Shown piece by piece: positions 23,857-33,287 of a stretch of DNA of 46,889 nucleotides. The notes under the pieces were generated by a model, which did not search any database, was not told the origin of the DNA, and was given only the letters and a program-made list of their open reading frames with translations. The position numbers and the translations under genes are program-made. This stretch comes from Chthonomonas sp. UBA2387 (GTDB lineage: Bacteria; Armatimonadota; Fimbriimonadia; Fimbriimonadales; Fimbriimonadaceae): the NCBI GenBank assembly GCA_002343445.1, contig DDSP01000059.1:73894-120782 (forward strand), read 5' to 3'. Positions within the stretch are counted from its first letter, which is position 1, and each line of letters starts with the position of its first letter.

Positions 23857-25494
23857 CTACAGGGACGGGTGCTTCTTGTGGTAATCGGTGGCCCGCTGGA
23901 CCATGGACGCGACGCTGAGAATGGTGGCCTCGTCGTACAGGCGACCCACGAACGAGATGCTCCGCTGTCTTCCACGGTCGTCGCTGCCGAACGGCAGCAA
24001 CACCTGAGGGTGGCCCGTCAGGTTGGTGATGGTGAGCGTGGCCAGTGCGCGTTCGGGGGCGACGAACAGGTCGAAGTCGCCGAACTGCTCCTCGAAACGC
24101 CGTTGGAGCAGAGTTCGGCCGCGTTGCGCCTGCAGGTACTCGACGGCCGGGACGTAGCGGTTGGCGCGATAGGTGATCGGCCAGGTGGTGCGCGTCAAAC
24201 CGTCGATCTGGTCGGATCGCGTGAACGCATCGAAAGCGGCGGCGGCTTCTACGCCAAGGATCACGCTCACCCCGGCCGGCATGGGATCGAACTGGATGGG
24301 CTCCAGCTTGGCGCCTAGGCGTTCCAGCACATTGGTTGCTTCCTCCGGCAGGGCACCCAGGACGCCGATCTTGAGCTTGCCCAGGTCGGCTTGCGGCTTG
24401 AAGTGGAAGGGTCGGTCCACTGTGGCGGCATCCAGCGGGTCCGAGCCGTGCAACGCGGCGAACACCAGGGCCGTATCCTCGACCTCGCGACAGATAGGGC
24501 CCACTTTGTCCATGGTCCAACTGACGGCCATCGCGCCCGCGCGGCTGGTTCGGCCGTACGTTGGGCGAAGCCCGGTGACGCGGCACTGGTGGGAGGGCGA
24601 GACGATGGAGCCCAACGTTTCCGTTCCGACCGAAAACGCGGCCAGACCCGCGGCCATCGCGCACGCAGACCCTGCGGACGAGCCGCTGGAGCCCTCTTCA
24701 AGGTTCCAAGGGTTGTTCGTGCGGCCCTTGAACCACTGGTCGCCCATAGCCAGCGCACCCAGGCTGAACTTGCCGAGCATGACGGCCCCAGCGGCTCGCA
24801 GCTTCTGGACTACGGTGGCATCGGTGTCGAACACTTGGTTGGCGTAGGGCCCGGCACCCCAGGTCGTGGGGATCCCCTTGGTGGCGAACAAGTCCTTGAT
24901 GGCGAACGGCAGACCGTGGAGGGGGCCACGGTACTTCCCTTGCCCGATTTCCCGCTCCGCTTGGCGCGCCTGCTCAAGCGCCAACTCAGGGGTCAGGGTG
25001 ACCACACAGAGCAGCTTGGGGTCGAGGCGTTCGATGCGGCGGAGGTAGAGGTTGGTGAGTTCGACGGGAGAGATGCGCCGCGCCCGGACGTGGGCCGCCA
25101 GTTCGCGCGCCGAAAGGAACGCGATCGCTTCTTCGCTGCTCGGCAAGGTTCGCGACTCGACGCGGGTGGTTCGCACGCTGGTTCCCGCGCGAGTCGTTGG
25201 TACGCGGCCCCACGGTTTGAACGGCGTCGGCGGTTCGATGGTGTAATCGATGGGCATCGCGCGGACGGCATCGAATCCCGCTGGAAACCCCCGCACGGTA
25301 CGAAGGATGGCTTCGAGTTCCTCATCGGTGAAGCCCAGCTTGAGCATGGGCTCTAAGGACTTCAGCAGCGCTGCGTCGATCGCGGGCGCCTCTTGGTCTT
25401 GGGCCGCTGCGCGCATCGGCAGCGCTCCTGCAACAGCCAGCGTGGCGAGGACACCGAGAAACTCCTTTCGCGAGACGTCTCCATCAAAGCCCAT
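23857..25494 (-). CDS. Exported amidase (amidase-signature family)
   Basis: 545 aa. The N-terminus carries SRKEFLG followed by a hydrophobic stretch and AAAQ, resembling a Tat-type signal with RK in place of RR. Amidase-signature triad seen: Lys in LPFAIKDLF near residue 200, cis-Ser in EGSSGSSAGSA near 270, and the nucleophile Ser in ETLGSIVSPS near 295. The family hydrolyses amides; the substrate is unknown. A ~100-residue region before the signature and after the signal is extra. GGAGG precedes the ATG. It follows the 59-aa membrane protein by 3 bp, so they form an operon. Confidence 0.92.
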   Translation of the reverse strand: MGFDGDVSRKEFLGVLATLAVAGALPMRAAAQDQEAPAIDAALLKSLEPMLKLGFTDEELEAILRTVRGFPAGFDAVRAMPIDYTIEPPTPFKPWGRVPTTRAGTSVRTTRVESRTLPSSEEAIAFLSARELAAHVRARRISPVELTNLYLRRIERLDPKLLCVVTLTPELALEQARQAEREIGQGKYRGPLHGLPFAIKDLFATKGIPTTWGAGPYANQVFDTDATVVQKLRAAGAVMLGKFSLGALAMGDQWFKGRTNNPWNLEEGSSGSSAGSACAMAAGLAAFSVGTETLGSIVSPSHQCRVTGLRPTYGRTSRAGAMAVSWTMDKVGPICREVEDTALVFAALHGSDPLDAATVDRPFHFKPQADLGKLKIGVLGALPEEATNVLERLGAKLEPIQFDPMPAGVSVILGVEAAAAFDAFTRSDQIDGLTRTTWPITYRANRYVPAVEYLQAQRGRTLLQRRFEEQFGDFDLFVAPERALATLTITNLTGHPQVLLPFGSDDRGRQRSISFVGRLYDEATILSVASMVQRATDYHKKHPSL

Positions 25495-25497
25495 GGG

Positions 25498-25677
25498 TTA
25501 GGCCTCCGGTTCGCGCTCCATGTCTGATTCGAGCGCGTCGAGCTTGGTCTCAAGCTTGCCCAAGAGCGTACCGGGGTCGCCCAGTTCTTGGAGAAGCGGG
25601 CGCAGTATCCGGTAGATGGCCACGGTGGCGACTCCGGCCAGGCCGGTGATCAGAATCAGCTTGGGCGTAATCCTCAC
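25498..25677 (-). CDS. 59-aa membrane protein, unrecognised
   Basis: Starts at GTG 25677. One hydrophobic helix (about residues 6-29, ending IYRILRPLL) is followed by a charged amphipathic tail (LGKLETKLDALESDMERE) likely to form a coiled coil. It ends 3 bp before the amidase ATG and is therefore probably co-translated with it. It is too short to be picked up by ordinary ORF cut-offs. A possible -10 (TAAAAC) is 7 nt before the GTG. A membrane tether for the exported amidase is inference. Confidence 0.6.
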   Translation of the reverse strand: MRITPKLILITGLAGVATVAIYRILRPLLQELGDPGTLLGKLETKLDALESDMEREPEA

Positions 25678-25705
25678 ACTCCCCGTTTTACCCGCCCCAA
25701 CAAGC

Positions 25706-25741
25706 GAGAGGGGCGCAGGCTCTTCAGCCTACGCCCCTCTC
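25706..25741. terminator. Terminator hairpin after the giant surface protein gene
   Basis: A 15-bp stem interrupted by one mismatch: GAGAGGGGCG and AGGCT, loop CTTC, then AGCCT and CGCCCCTCTC. It lies 24 bp beyond the stop of the minus-strand gene at 25765. T-tracts are weak. Confidence 0.7.
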
Positions 25742-25764
25742 GGGCTTTCCGACCGGGTCGGTGT

Positions 25765-28700
25765 TTAGCGCCTTCGGACTTGCAGGACGCCCGAGGCGAC
25801 GCTGTCCTTGTAGCGAGCCGTCACGCGGACCGACAGATCGCGGGAGACCTTGGCGGTGTTGATGGTGAACGTCGCCACCACCTTGCCGTTCTGGACCGTG
25901 ATCGTGGCCGGGACAGGAACGACGCGGCTGTTGCTGCTTTCCAGTTGGATGACCAGACCCGCCGGAGGAGCTGGGGCGTCGATCGTGACCGTGCAGGTCA
26001 CGTTCATGCCGCCCATCACCGAAGGCTGGTCGAACTGGACGCCGAGGATGTCGAACGGGAACTCCGCCAACACGTTCAGCGTGGTTTGAGCCGTCAGCGT
26101 CCCCGTGGTCGCCCGGATCGTCGCAACCACATCCGTGGTGCGCGCAACCGTCGTCACCGTGAAGGTGGCCGTCGTTTGGTTGGCCGGAATGGTCACGGTA
26201 GCGGGGACGTTGACCCCGGTGGTGTTGCTGCTCAAGTTGACCACGATGCCACCTGCTGGTGCGGCGGCGCCGAGGCGAACCGTACCCTGGGCCGACGTGC
26301 CGGCCACGACCAGGAACGGATCCACGGTCACCGAGAGCGTCGTGGGCAGGACGGTCACGTTTCGCGAGAGAGTCACCGGACCACGGGTCGCCGTGATGGT
26401 GACGGTGGTGTTCTGGACGACCGCGCGGGTTGTGGCGCGGTAGTTGAAGGTCACCTCCGTCTCACCGACGGGGACGATCACCTGGCTCGGCACCTCGACG
26501 ATGCCACTGTTCACGGAGACGTTGACCACCACGCCACCCGCAGGAGCCGGGCGGTTGATCGTGATCGTGCCTGTGCCGTTCTCGCCCAGGTTGAGCGCGA
26601 CCTTGTCCACGGTGAACGTGGTCAGCGAGACCGCGTCAATGAACAGCGTGCCACTGATGGCTTGCTGGTTGAGGCCACCTTGCGCCGGCCGCGTCGCCGT
26701 GATGCGGCGCTGCGTGTCGGTCGTTTCGAAGGCGGTGTTGACCGTGAACTCCTTGAACGTGTCGCCATTGGCGAATGTCAGGGTGTTCGGCGTGATGGTG
26801 TATCCCGCCGTTCCGGCGTCGATGCCGAGGTTGACGGTGAAGTTCCCGCCCGCCTTGCCGTTCAGCACGAGGCGCCCGGTGCTGCTTGTTCCGCCTGCCA
26901 CTCGGCTGGGCGTGAACGTCAGCGTGGCGAGGCTCGGGGGCAGCAGGGTGATCGTTTCGGTTCGTCCGACTCCGAACAGGCTGGCCGTCACGGTGGGTGC
27001 CGAGACGTTCATGACGCCGTTGGTGTCGATGGTGAACGGAACGCTGTCCTGGCCCTCGGGGACGGTGACGACCGTCGGGATGAGGACGAGGCCCGCGTTG
27101 TTGGTGGTGAGCGTCACGTTGACGCCGCCGGTCGGCGCGGGCTCGAACAGTCGAACGCGACCGGTTGCGGCGTTGCCGCCGACGACCGTGTTCGGGCTGA
27201 TCGAGAGCGAAGCGAGCCACGGGGTGACCGTGAGGACGCCAACCGCGAAGTTGCCTTCAGCGGAGGCGCGGATCTCGACCGGGGTGAGCGTGTTGACCGC
27301 TTTCGGGAAGACCGAGAAGGTCGCCGTAGTCGCGCCGCCGGGGATGGTGAGCACCGAGGTGCTGACGTCTCCCGCGACCGAGAAACTCGCGCCTGCCGGG
27401 TTGAGGATCGTCAGGGTGACGTCCAAACCACCAGCGGGAGCGGCCTCGGTGAGCGTGACCGTACCGGTCGCCACGTTGCCCAAGCCACCAGCGATCTGGT
27501 CGGGAGCGAACGTCACGTCTTGGATGGCCGCGAGGCCGAACCGAAGTTTGACCAAGAAGCCGTCCTGTCGAACCGCAGCGGTGATCGTGGGAGGCGCCGT
27601 GAACGGGCTCTCCTTGAGGCCGTAGAGCTTCGTCACGTTCGTGGTCCCACGGGCGTCGGCGGTTCGCTTGAACGCCGTGCTCGAGAGCCACTGCGCCGGG
27701 AGCGAGGAGCCGGCCGATTGCGTGTGCGTGGTGACCGCGCCCGTCGTGCTGACCCGCTGATACTGCCGGAAGTTCTCGGTGTAGCCCATGAGCCACACGT
27801 CACCGAAGCGGTCGGTGTACGGAGCGTAGACGACATCGTCGAGGATGCCGCCGATGTAGGTGCCGTGCACCAGCGTTCTGGCGTTGGGAGAGAGGACCAG
27901 CAATCCGCCTTCCAGCGAGCCCATGTCGGGCGTCGCGGGTTGGACGTTGGTCGCCTGCATGGCGTCGGTGGTCGTTGGAATCGTGCCTGGCGTGATCGCC
28001 GTGGGCTGATTCGGATCGGCCGGCGGGAACGGGAAGGTCATGCTGAAGTCGACCAGAAGCGAGACGAACGCTCGGCCTGCTTGATCGACGGCGATGCCCA
28101 TCGGTTGGACCGGGCCGCTCGTGTTGAGGTGCGTGCTGTACAGCAGTTGGCTGGCGTCCTGATTGACCTTCGTCACGTATACGATGCTGTTCGGCGGGAA
28201 GTTCTCGCCGAAGACGTCGCGAGTTCGCGGGAAGTTGAAGGACCCGGCCAGACCCGTGATGTAGGCGTTGCGCCCACCGTCCACGGCGACGGCCATCGCG
28301 TGGTCGCTGCCGTTTCCGCCCAAGAGCGCGGAGTAGGCGAGCGTTCCGTTGCGCGTGACCTTACGGATGAACGCATCGGCAAGTCGCAGGAGGCGACCGC
28401 CGGCGTACACGCCGGGAGTCGTGACGAAGCGGTCATCGACGGACGTGTCCACGATGCCCGGAGTCGCGACGGTGCCCACGAGGTAGGCGCTGCCTTCGTC
28501 GTCCACATCGAGGCCGCGAAGCGCGACGTTGACCGTGGTGCCCTGCAAGTACTGCGATCCCGCCTGAATGGCGAAGCCGGCCGACGTGTAGTTCACGCGG
28601 TACAGCCACGAGGCCACCGTGTCGGCAACCGTGGGCAACTCGTCGATTCGGCCGGTTCCGGCGAACACCAGTTCGACGGGATCTGTCGAGGCTGGATTGT

Positions 28701-30798
28701 TCTTCGGAACGATCTTGAAGCCGACCAGCGAGTTGAGGCTGGCCACCGGGCCAAAGACGTAGGTCTCGGCGGGCAGCGGGTCCAGCACCGTCGTATCCGA
28801 TTGCTTGAAGCGAACGGCGAAGACGGCGGGCTGGGACGAGATCACATACTCGGGGTCGGGCGTGAGGTCGTCGCCGAACATCGCCAGCTCCGGTTGGGCG
28901 CCCGTGAGCGCTCCGAAGAAGATGACCTGCATCCGACCGACGGGAAGCGATCCCGTGGCAAACACGTTTCCGACGACGACTCCAGGCAGGGCCTCGAGCG
29001 CAGCCTGAACGTCCGCCCCGCTCGCGTTGTGTCCGAGGGGGTTCGTCACATCGCCAACGAAGCCGAGCGAGTATGTGCCGCCGCGCGGTACCGAAGCTCG
29101 GTCGCGATCGGTGGCGATGAACTGGCTGGTGAGCGCATCAACGACGATCGCGCCCGTGAGAGCCGAGGTATCAATGACGAAAGCGGGCTGCGCTTCGAAC
29201 CGCATGTTGCCCGCAAACCGAATCATCATCGGCAGACCGGGATTGGTTCCATCTGCGAGCGGACCTCCCTGAACGCGGGCTTCGCCGTTGATCGTGCTGA
29301 GCGCATTCAACGCGTCCTGGACCTGCGTCACGGTTGCGTCGAAGGCGATCGCCGCCGTCGTCTCGCCCTTGAACGTCAACGTGAACGTACCGGCGGTGAC
29401 TGCGGTGGGCGTGAGTTGCTGCGCGACGCCGTCCGGAGCGAACGAGACGAAGTAGTTGGCGGCCATGCCGGCGCTGTTGACTTCGAGCGGGCCAGCGGCC
29501 TTGATATTGATGCGGAGCGTTCCGCCGGGAAGGCTCGTGCCGGTGACGGCAACGTTGCCGGCCAGACCCGTGATGCCTTCGAGAGCCGTCTTCACCATGG
29601 ACGCGTTCGCGTTGTATGGGAGCGTGACGGTTTCGCCGCCAAAGGTCAGGTCGAATGTGCCACCCGTGGCCGAGCTGTCACCCTGCAGGATGAACACGTT
29701 GCCGCGGAGGTTGCCGGGGAAGTCGAGCGAATCGGTGACACCGGCCACCCAGACATCGCCGAACGGGTCGATCTGGATGAACTTGCCGACTTCGGAGCCC
29801 GTGCCCGAGATGTAGGCCGCATAGTCGTGGCTGTAGGCGTCGCCCTGCAGCTTGGACACGAAGGCGTCCATCGGACCTTGAAGGTTGAAGGTGTAGGGTC
29901 CCTGAATCGCAGGGAAATCGGGCGCTTGGGTGTAACCGGTGAGGTAGACGCCGGAGGAGTCGCTGACCACGGCGCGAACGTCGTCGAAACCGCTGTCGCC
30001 ACCGTAGTAGCTGCCGTAGACGAGCGGGTCGATGATGAGGGGGCGCGTGCCGTCGAACTCGCCGACGGCGATGGTCACCGTTCCGTCGGCTTGTTGCTTG
30101 AACCCTGCGGGAACGACCTTTCGCTTGCCGTCCACCATCTGGTAGGCGAGCAGACCCGATTGGCGAATCTCGCCCTTGAACGAATCCAAGACCAGATCGC
30201 CCTTGGAGTCGACGCGGACCGACTCGGTGCCGTCGAACTTCATCCGGATGACGGCGGGATCGATGCCGGCCTTCAGGACGAAGTCGTAGCGGGGCTTGCC
30301 GCCGTCGAAATAGCTGCGGAGCGCGATCCCGGGATAGATGTCTTGCGAGACGACTTCGGCGAAGCTGCGCGCGGTCTTGCGGTTGCCCGACTCATCGGCG
30401 CGCAAGAAGTGGGTCACGCCGCCAACGACCTTGCGGCCTTCGGCTCGCGCATCGAGTCCGCCCACGAAGTCCATGCGAACCACTTGGCCCGTCTTGGAGC
30501 CGGAGCCGTTCACAAAGTGGTCGAAGACCAATCCGTCCTCGGTCACCCAGTAGTCGAACCCGGGTGCGCGGCCGAGGAATTGAACTCCCTCGGGCCATTG
30601 GCCCTTGTTCTCCATGAACCTTCCCTGCTCTCGCTTGGCAAGTCCCGACAGTTCAGCCTGAGTCGCCGCTCGGGACTCGTTCTTCTTGTCGGACTTGGAC
30701 ATCGGAGCGGCCCAAGCGGCGGTTGCCAACACGGCGGCTGCAACAACCCCGCCAAGGGTTCCCAACGTTCGTCTAATACCGGTCACTGACGCATACAC
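25765..30798 (-). CDS. Giant exported SBBP-repeat/Ig-like surface protein
   Basis: 1677 aa from GTG 30798. Signal peptide (VVAAAVLATAAWAAP), then an ENKGQWP-led domain (about 60-270) and SBBP-type propeller repeats (GSYYGGDSGFDDV near 280; GGNGSDHAMAVAVD near 825). About three copies of a 90-aa module (GGTFDLTFGG near 379, AGTFTLTFKG near 471, GGTYSLGFVG near 573) are inserted. The C-terminal third (from about 1095) has six Ig-like repeats of about 95 aa with a conserved V-A-G-G...G-T-V core. No sorting signal at the C-terminus. An adhesin or surface-layer role is inference. ATG 30813 lies inside the -10 box, so it is not the likely start; GTG 30786 is the other choice. Confidence 0.87.
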   Translation of the reverse strand: MYASVTGIRRTLGTLGGVVAAAVLATAAWAAPMSKSDKKNESRAATQAELSGLAKREQGRFMENKGQWPEGVQFLGRAPGFDYWVTEDGLVFDHFVNGSGSKTGQVVRMDFVGGLDARAEGRKVVGGVTHFLRADESGNRKTARSFAEVVSQDIYPGIALRSYFDGGKPRYDFVLKAGIDPAVIRMKFDGTESVRVDSKGDLVLDSFKGEIRQSGLLAYQMVDGKRKVVPAGFKQQADGTVTIAVGEFDGTRPLIIDPLVYGSYYGGDSGFDDVRAVVSDSSGVYLTGYTQAPDFPAIQGPYTFNLQGPMDAFVSKLQGDAYSHDYAAYISGTGSEVGKFIQIDPFGDVWVAGVTDSLDFPGNLRGNVFILQGDSSATGGTFDLTFGGETVTLPYNANASMVKTALEGITGLAGNVAVTGTSLPGGTLRINIKAAGPLEVNSAGMAANYFVSFAPDGVAQQLTPTAVTAGTFTLTFKGETTAAIAFDATVTQVQDALNALSTINGEARVQGGPLADGTNPGLPMMIRFAGNMRFEAQPAFVIDTSALTGAIVVDALTSQFIATDRDRASVPRGGTYSLGFVGDVTNPLGHNASGADVQAALEALPGVVVGNVFATGSLPVGRMQVIFFGALTGAQPELAMFGDDLTPDPEYVISSQPAVFAVRFKQSDTTVLDPLPAETYVFGPVASLNSLVGFKIVPKNNPASTDPVELVFAGTGRIDELPTVADTVASWLYRVNYTSAGFAIQAGSQYLQGTTVNVALRGLDVDDEGSAYLVGTVATPGIVDTSVDDRFVTTPGVYAGGRLLRLADAFIRKVTRNGTLAYSALLGGNGSDHAMAVAVDGGRNAYITGLAGSFNFPRTRDVFGENFPPNSIVYVTKVNQDASQLLYSTHLNTSGPVQPMGIAVDQAGRAFVSLLVDFSMTFPFPPADPNQPTAITPGTIPTTTDAMQATNVQPATPDMGSLEGGLLVLSPNARTLVHGTYIGGILDDVVYAPYTDRFGDVWLMGYTENFRQYQRVSTTGAVTTHTQSAGSSLPAQWLSSTAFKRTADARGTTNVTKLYGLKESPFTAPPTITAAVRQDGFLVKLRFGLAAIQDVTFAPDQIAGGLGNVATGTVTLTEAAPAGGLDVTLTILNPAGASFSVAGDVSTSVLTIPGGATTATFSVFPKAVNTLTPVEIRASAEGNFAVGVLTVTPWLASLSISPNTVVGGNAATGRVRLFEPAPTGGVNVTLTTNNAGLVLIPTVVTVPEGQDSVPFTIDTNGVMNVSAPTVTASLFGVGRTETITLLPPSLATLTFTPSRVAGGTSSTGRLVLNGKAGGNFTVNLGIDAGTAGYTITPNTLTFANGDTFKEFTVNTAFETTDTQRRITATRPAQGGLNQQAISGTLFIDAVSLTTFTVDKVALNLGENGTGTITINRPAPAGGVVVNVSVNSGIVEVPSQVIVPVGETEVTFNYRATTRAVVQNTTVTITATRGPVTLSRNVTVLPTTLSVTVDPFLVVAGTSAQGTVRLGAAAPAGGIVVNLSSNTTGVNVPATVTIPANQTTATFTVTTVARTTDVVATIRATTGTLTAQTTLNVLAEFPFDILGVQFDQPSVMGGMNVTCTVTIDAPAPPAGLVIQLESSNSRVVPVPATITVQNGKVVATFTINTAKVSRDLSVRVTARYKDSVASGVLQVRRR

Positions 30799-30808
30799 CT
30801 CTCGCGCA

Positions 30809-30838
30809 AGCATACAGGTTGCCGGAAAGCGAAGTCAA
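30809..30838 (-). promoter_or_regulatory. Sigma-70-type promoter of the giant surface protein
   Basis: TTGACT (30838-30833), an 18-nt spacer, and TATGCT (30814-30809). The expected transcription start near 30802 is only about 4 nt before GTG 30798, so the mRNA is nearly leaderless, and ATG 30813 is excluded because it lies in the -10 box. Confidence 0.65.
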
Positions 30839-30992
30839 GAAACCTCGGCTGAAGCTTCGTTCATCTCGTTCCGGCGCACCTAGGGCCCGCTGCTTCTTTG
30901 CCTTAGACGCACCAGCGGCCCGCACCGATTCACCGAAATGGGTTTTCAGCTTCCAATCGGCCATTCAGTATCATGAGGGCGGTCCCAAACCC

Positions 30993-33254
30993 ATGTCCAT
31001 GCTGTACGCGCTCCTCTGCCTGGCCGCATTGAACGCTCAGCCGACCGCTTCCCTGACCTATCAGGATCGAGTCGGCGTGTGCGTTCACATGGAGCACGTC
31101 CGCAAGGGGGGCCTCGACCGCGTCAAAGAACTCGGCATCGGGTGGATTCGGACCGATTTGAACTGGGAGAGCGTCGAGCGGCGCAAGGGCGAGTTCGACT
31201 TTTCGGCCTACGACCGCCTGTTCGCCGATGCCGATCGGCTGGGTCTGAAGGTGTTGGTCATCCTCGACTATTGGCACCGATTCTACGATGGGCCGCGCAT
31301 GAACACCGACGTCGCCCGCCGAGAATTCGCCAACTACGTCGCGAAGTCGCTCGCGCGATACAAAGGTCGCGGCTTCCACTGGGAGCTGTGGAACGAACCC
31401 AACCACCCGAAGTTCTGGCACCCCGAGCCCGACCCGGACGAGTACAACGCTCTGGCGCGGGAGGTGCAAGGCGTGTTCGCGGACCTCGCGCCGAGCGAAA
31501 CCTTGATCGGTCCGGCGCTTTCGCACCTCGATTTGAACTTTCTGACCGGATTGGCACCCGTGTTGCCCAAGTTCGCGAGCATCTCGTTTCACCCCTACCG
31601 CGACGGAGGCCCAGAGTCGGTCGTGCCCGAACTCGACGGACTGCGGCAAACCCTTGGGCACATCGCTCCGCAGGCGAACCTCGTCGCCAGCGAGTGGGGG
31701 TACTCGTCGGCGCGCGGGCGGATGACCGACGACCAACACGCCGACCACGCGATGCGTACGCTGTTGACCGGCATGGTCGCAGGGGTTCAGCGCACGTTTT
31801 GGTACGACCTGATGAACGACGGCGACGACCCGCAGGAGCGCGAGCACCACTTCGGTCTGTATCAGTCGGATGGGACGCCCAAGGCGGCGGCAAAGGCACT
31901 GAAGGACCTGGGCAGGAGCCTGCGCGACCATTCCTACGTGGGGCGGTTTGCGCTGGCCACGCCACAGGACTATGCCCTGCTGTTCGCCAAGAACGATTCC
32001 TATCGGTGGGTGGCGTGGACGATCCGCGACCGGGCGACGCAGGCCGACCTGACTGTCGGTGTGCCCGGAGTTCGGGTTATGCGCCCTGGGCATGGGTCAT
32101 CGGAAAAGTCGAGCCACAACGGGCGCGTTTCCATTCCGCTCGGCCCGAGGCCCACGGTGGTCGAGGTCAACGGCGCGAGCGACTTGCTGAAACGCGTGGC
32201 CTCGCTCCCGAATGCGCCCGGGCATGCGTCGAACCCGACCGAGGCCACCGAATCGCTTCGGGCCACCCTGGCGGCAGCGGGGCGGGTGTGGCCCAAGGCC
32301 TCTCTGACGCTGGAGGGGACCGGCGTCCAGCGCGTTTCCGGCAAAGCCGAGCGGGTGCTTTCGGCCATTGACGGGGCATTGCCGCCCTTGTTCAAGCTGG
32401 CGGCACGGCAGGAGGCCACCATTCGAGCGACCTTGACGCTCGACCAAGGCGTTCGCCTGGCTTTTGTTTGGCGCGTCCGCGATCTGGCCGTGATGGCCGT
32501 GTTCCCCCACGACCCACTGAACGGCTCATTCGAAGTCACGTTGGTGCCGCTGGTTCCCCAGACGGCGGCCGGCACCAGCTCGGCCAAAGTAGGCGCCACG
32601 GCGGTCGAGCGGCCCTTCATGTTCGATGGGCGCCGGAACCCGGTCCTCGTTTCCCTTGGCTCAACGGATCCGGGCCGACGCCTTCGCGCGGAGTTTCGAG
32701 CCAGTTTGCGGCAAGGCGCCCCTTGGGTGGGCAAGATCGAAACGCTCTTCACCAAGCGGTTCGCCCCCGAGGACGCCACGGCCTTCCGCGCGATGGTGGA
32801 CACCGATGCCGGGGTGACTCAGCGCGTGACCGTCTCCGTCGCCGATGCCCCGTCGGGACTCCCTGGCAAAGCGCTCAAGGTGGACTATCGTCTCGGGGCG
32901 GGGCGGGGCTACTTCGAGGTTCGGCCCCCCGATGGCGGCTCGTTCCCCGCGCAGGCGACCTCGATCGGGATGTGGGTCCACGGCGACGGCTCGGGCCACG
33001 CCCTGCGTGCGCGCATCGTGGACGCGACCGGCCAGTTTTTCCAGCACGATCTTGGGCCGATCGACTTCAAGGGTTGGCGGCACCTTGTGGTACCGCTCGA
33101 CAACTCGGCACGAGACCGCTGGGGCGGCGCAAACGACGGGGTGCTGCACTTCCCTGTCCGTCTGCACTCTCCGCTGCTCGTTCAGCCGGTCAACGGTGGC
33201 AGCGGAACGGTCTACCTTGGCGGGTACACCGTTTTTTCTGCGCTTCGCGAGTGA
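30993..33254 (+). CDS. Exported glycoside hydrolase (clan GH-A type) with C-terminal extension
   Basis: 753 aa. Signal peptide (residues 1-16, ending LNAQP). TIM-barrel catalytic domain at about 25-340 with the acid/base Glu135 in LWNEPN and the nucleophile Glu234 in SEWGYS, plus early strand motifs GIGWIRTDLNWE and KVLVILDYW. The pattern resembles GH39 or GH5-type xylosidases and cellulases; the exact family and substrate are uncertain. After residue 360 comes a ~390-aa extension of unclear origin, ending in a jelly-roll-like beta domain (IGMWVHGDGSGHALRA near 715) that may bind carbohydrate. ATG 30993; ATG 30999 is next. Confidence 0.82.
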   Translation: MSMLYALLCLAALNAQPTASLTYQDRVGVCVHMEHVRKGGLDRVKELGIGWIRTDLNWESVERRKGEFDFSAYDRLFADADRLGLKVLVILDYWHRFYDGPRMNTDVARREFANYVAKSLARYKGRGFHWELWNEPNHPKFWHPEPDPDEYNALAREVQGVFADLAPSETLIGPALSHLDLNFLTGLAPVLPKFASISFHPYRDGGPESVVPELDGLRQTLGHIAPQANLVASEWGYSSARGRMTDDQHADHAMRTLLTGMVAGVQRTFWYDLMNDGDDPQEREHHFGLYQSDGTPKAAAKALKDLGRSLRDHSYVGRFALATPQDYALLFAKNDSYRWVAWTIRDRATQADLTVGVPGVRVMRPGHGSSEKSSHNGRVSIPLGPRPTVVEVNGASDLLKRVASLPNAPGHASNPTEATESLRATLAAAGRVWPKASLTLEGTGVQRVSGKAERVLSAIDGALPPLFKLAARQEATIRATLTLDQGVRLAFVWRVRDLAVMAVFPHDPLNGSFEVTLVPLVPQTAAGTSSAKVGATAVERPFMFDGRRNPVLVSLGSTDPGRRLRAEFRASLRQGAPWVGKIETLFTKRFAPEDATAFRAMVDTDAGVTQRVTVSVADAPSGLPGKALKVDYRLGAGRGYFEVRPPDGGSFPAQATSIGMWVHGDGSGHALRARIVDATGQFFQHDLGPIDFKGWRHLVVPLDNSARDRWGGANDGVLHFPVRLHSPLLVQPVNGGSGTVYLGGYTVFSALRE

Positions 33255-33287
33255 ACCAATGCCGGCGATTGGCAGTTATCACCCTTT

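Noticed and set aside
25588..30789. 1733-aa plus-strand open frame opposite the giant surface protein
   Set aside because: Arg/His/Asp-rich low-complexity product from a GC-rich antisense frame; the minus strand has a signal peptide, domains and a promoter.
30773..30964. 63-aa minus-strand frame upstream of the giant surface protein
   Set aside because: It runs through the promoter and reads basic without a fold; probably non-coding.
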